From the NCBI GenBank assembly GCA_016206875.1, contig JACQQR010000219.1, positions 1 to 5,277 on the forward strand: 5,277 nt of DNA. Reading direction: 5' to 3'. This DNA is from Candidatus Omnitrophota bacterium (lineage in GTDB: Bacteria > Omnitrophota > Omnitrophia > Omnitrophales > JACROU01). Positions 4,741 through 5,277 of the stretch are shown piece by piece. The notes below the pieces were generated by a model that saw nothing but the letters and a program-made list of their open reading frames with translations, was not told the origin of the DNA and made no database searches. The first letter of the stretch is position 1. Every line of letters starts with the position of its first letter. The position numbers were made by a program, and so were the translations under genes.

Positions 4741-5277
4741 ATGTTTTTAAATGAGAAGATTTTTTCCAAGGAGGCCAAGATTAATACGGACACAACTCCG
4801 ACTGCCACTGCCGCGAATGTCCGGATTCGTGTGCGTCACTTGAATGCCTATTTTGGACAAATGCAGGTCCTGCACGATATCAATCTGGATATCATGTCTC
4901 AGCGGGTTACGGCGATTATCGGCCCCTCGGGATGCGGGAAAACGACGTTTATTCGCTGTCTCAATAGAATGCACGAAGTGGCCGCGAGTGCCAGAGTGGA
5001 AGGAAGCGTTTTATTGGATGAGGAGGAGATGTACAGAAAATCAGCCGATCTCATCGAGTTAAGGCGAAAAGTCGGAATGGTCTTTCAAAGACCGAATCCC
5101 TTTCCGACACTTTCCGTGTATGATAATGTCGCCAGCGGTTTAAAACTGGCGGGAATCCGCAACAAGCAGTTTTTGGATGAGGTTGTCGAAAAATCGCTGC
5201 AAAAAGCGGCGTTGTGGAAAGAAGTCGAGCATAAACTCCATCATTCCGGAATGAGTTTGTCGGGCGGCCAGCAGCAA
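4741..5277 (+). CDS. pstB: Phosphate ABC transporter ATPase PstB (3' end outside the window)
   Basis: The first 179 residues of the cytoplasmic ATPase that powers the PstCA channel; the family is about 250-290 residues long. The N-terminal tail of about 27 residues is poorly conserved; then RIRVRHLNAYFGQMQVLHDINLDI leads into the Walker A GPSGCGKTT (61-69). PstB-typical FIRCLNRMHE (70-79), the Q-loop region VGMVFQRPNPFP (111-122, Gln116) and SVYDNVASGLKL follow. The window ends in the ABC signature LSGGQQQ (173-179). Walker B, the switch His and the stop lie beyond the edge. GAGG at 4727-4730 is a modest ribosome site 10 nt before ATG and lies outside the MITE, so the insertion spared it. phoU is the expected next gene but is not visible. 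Confidence 0.95.
   Translation, partial: MFLNEKIFSKEAKINTDTTPTATAANVRIRVRHLNAYFGQMQVLHDINLDIMSQRVTAIIGPSGCGKTTFIRCLNRMHEVAASARVEGSVLLDEEEMYRKSADLIELRRKVGMVFQRPNPFPTLSVYDNVASGLKLAGIRNKQFLDEVVEKSLQKAALWKEVEHKLHHSGMSLSGGQQQ

Noticed and set aside
4514..4808. Antisense ORFs across the pstA-pstB gap
   Set aside because: They translate the repetitive GC-rich MITE into Pro/Arg/Gly-rich sequence, overlap the start of pstB and have no recognisable domain.

Overview
The window is a phosphate-uptake locus on the + strand. From left to right it holds an outer-membrane porin gene, then pstS, pstC, pstA and the 5' part of pstB, which runs off the right edge. The organism is a diderm (Gram-negative-type) bacterium: the first gene encodes a secreted beta-barrel protein ending in phenylalanine, and PstS has a cleavable signal peptide without a lipobox. 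Base composition is near half GC. The porin type and the short palindromic repeats would fit an uncultured diderm lineage (for example Omnitrophota- or Nitrospirota-like), but I cannot assign a phylum from this sequence.

Positions 1-139 are the porin control region. It has 11-bp-periodic TTACAT/TTTACAC-type direct repeats (a Pho-box-like array), a TATGAT -10 hexamer, a 36-bp near-perfect palindrome in the presumed leader, and a strong Shine-Dalgarno before ATG 140. The porin (140-1591) is followed 7 bp later by a second, clearly related Pho-box-like array (1599-1627) in front of pstS (1661-2704). pstC begins inside the end of pstS and overlaps pstA by ATGA. Together they encode the high-affinity phosphate ABC importer: PstS binds phosphate in the periplasm, PstC and PstA form the inner-membrane channel, and PstB hydrolyses ATP. 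The shared promoter motif suggests the porin is co-induced under phosphate limitation and supplies phosphate across the outer membrane.

Two small non-autonomous mobile elements have entered the operon. The first is a 54-bp palindromic element (2718-2771) with perfect 14-bp inverted ends, flanked exactly by a 6-bp direct repeat (CGTATT). Together they add 60 bp, i.e. 20 codons in frame, to the N-terminal tail of PstC, resembling in style the palindromic elements that insert in frame in Rickettsia genes. The second is a 212-bp MITE (4506-4717) between pstA and pstB, with 32-bp imperfect terminal inverted repeats starting GTAA and a perfect 8-bp target duplication (TCATTAAG). The left copy of this duplication contains the pstA stop codon. 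GTAA ends plus 8-bp duplication match IS66-family rules. The MITE carries several further nested hairpins, including a perfect 24-bp palindrome. Neither element is annotated as a gene and neither destroys an ORF; these are the most interesting content of the window.
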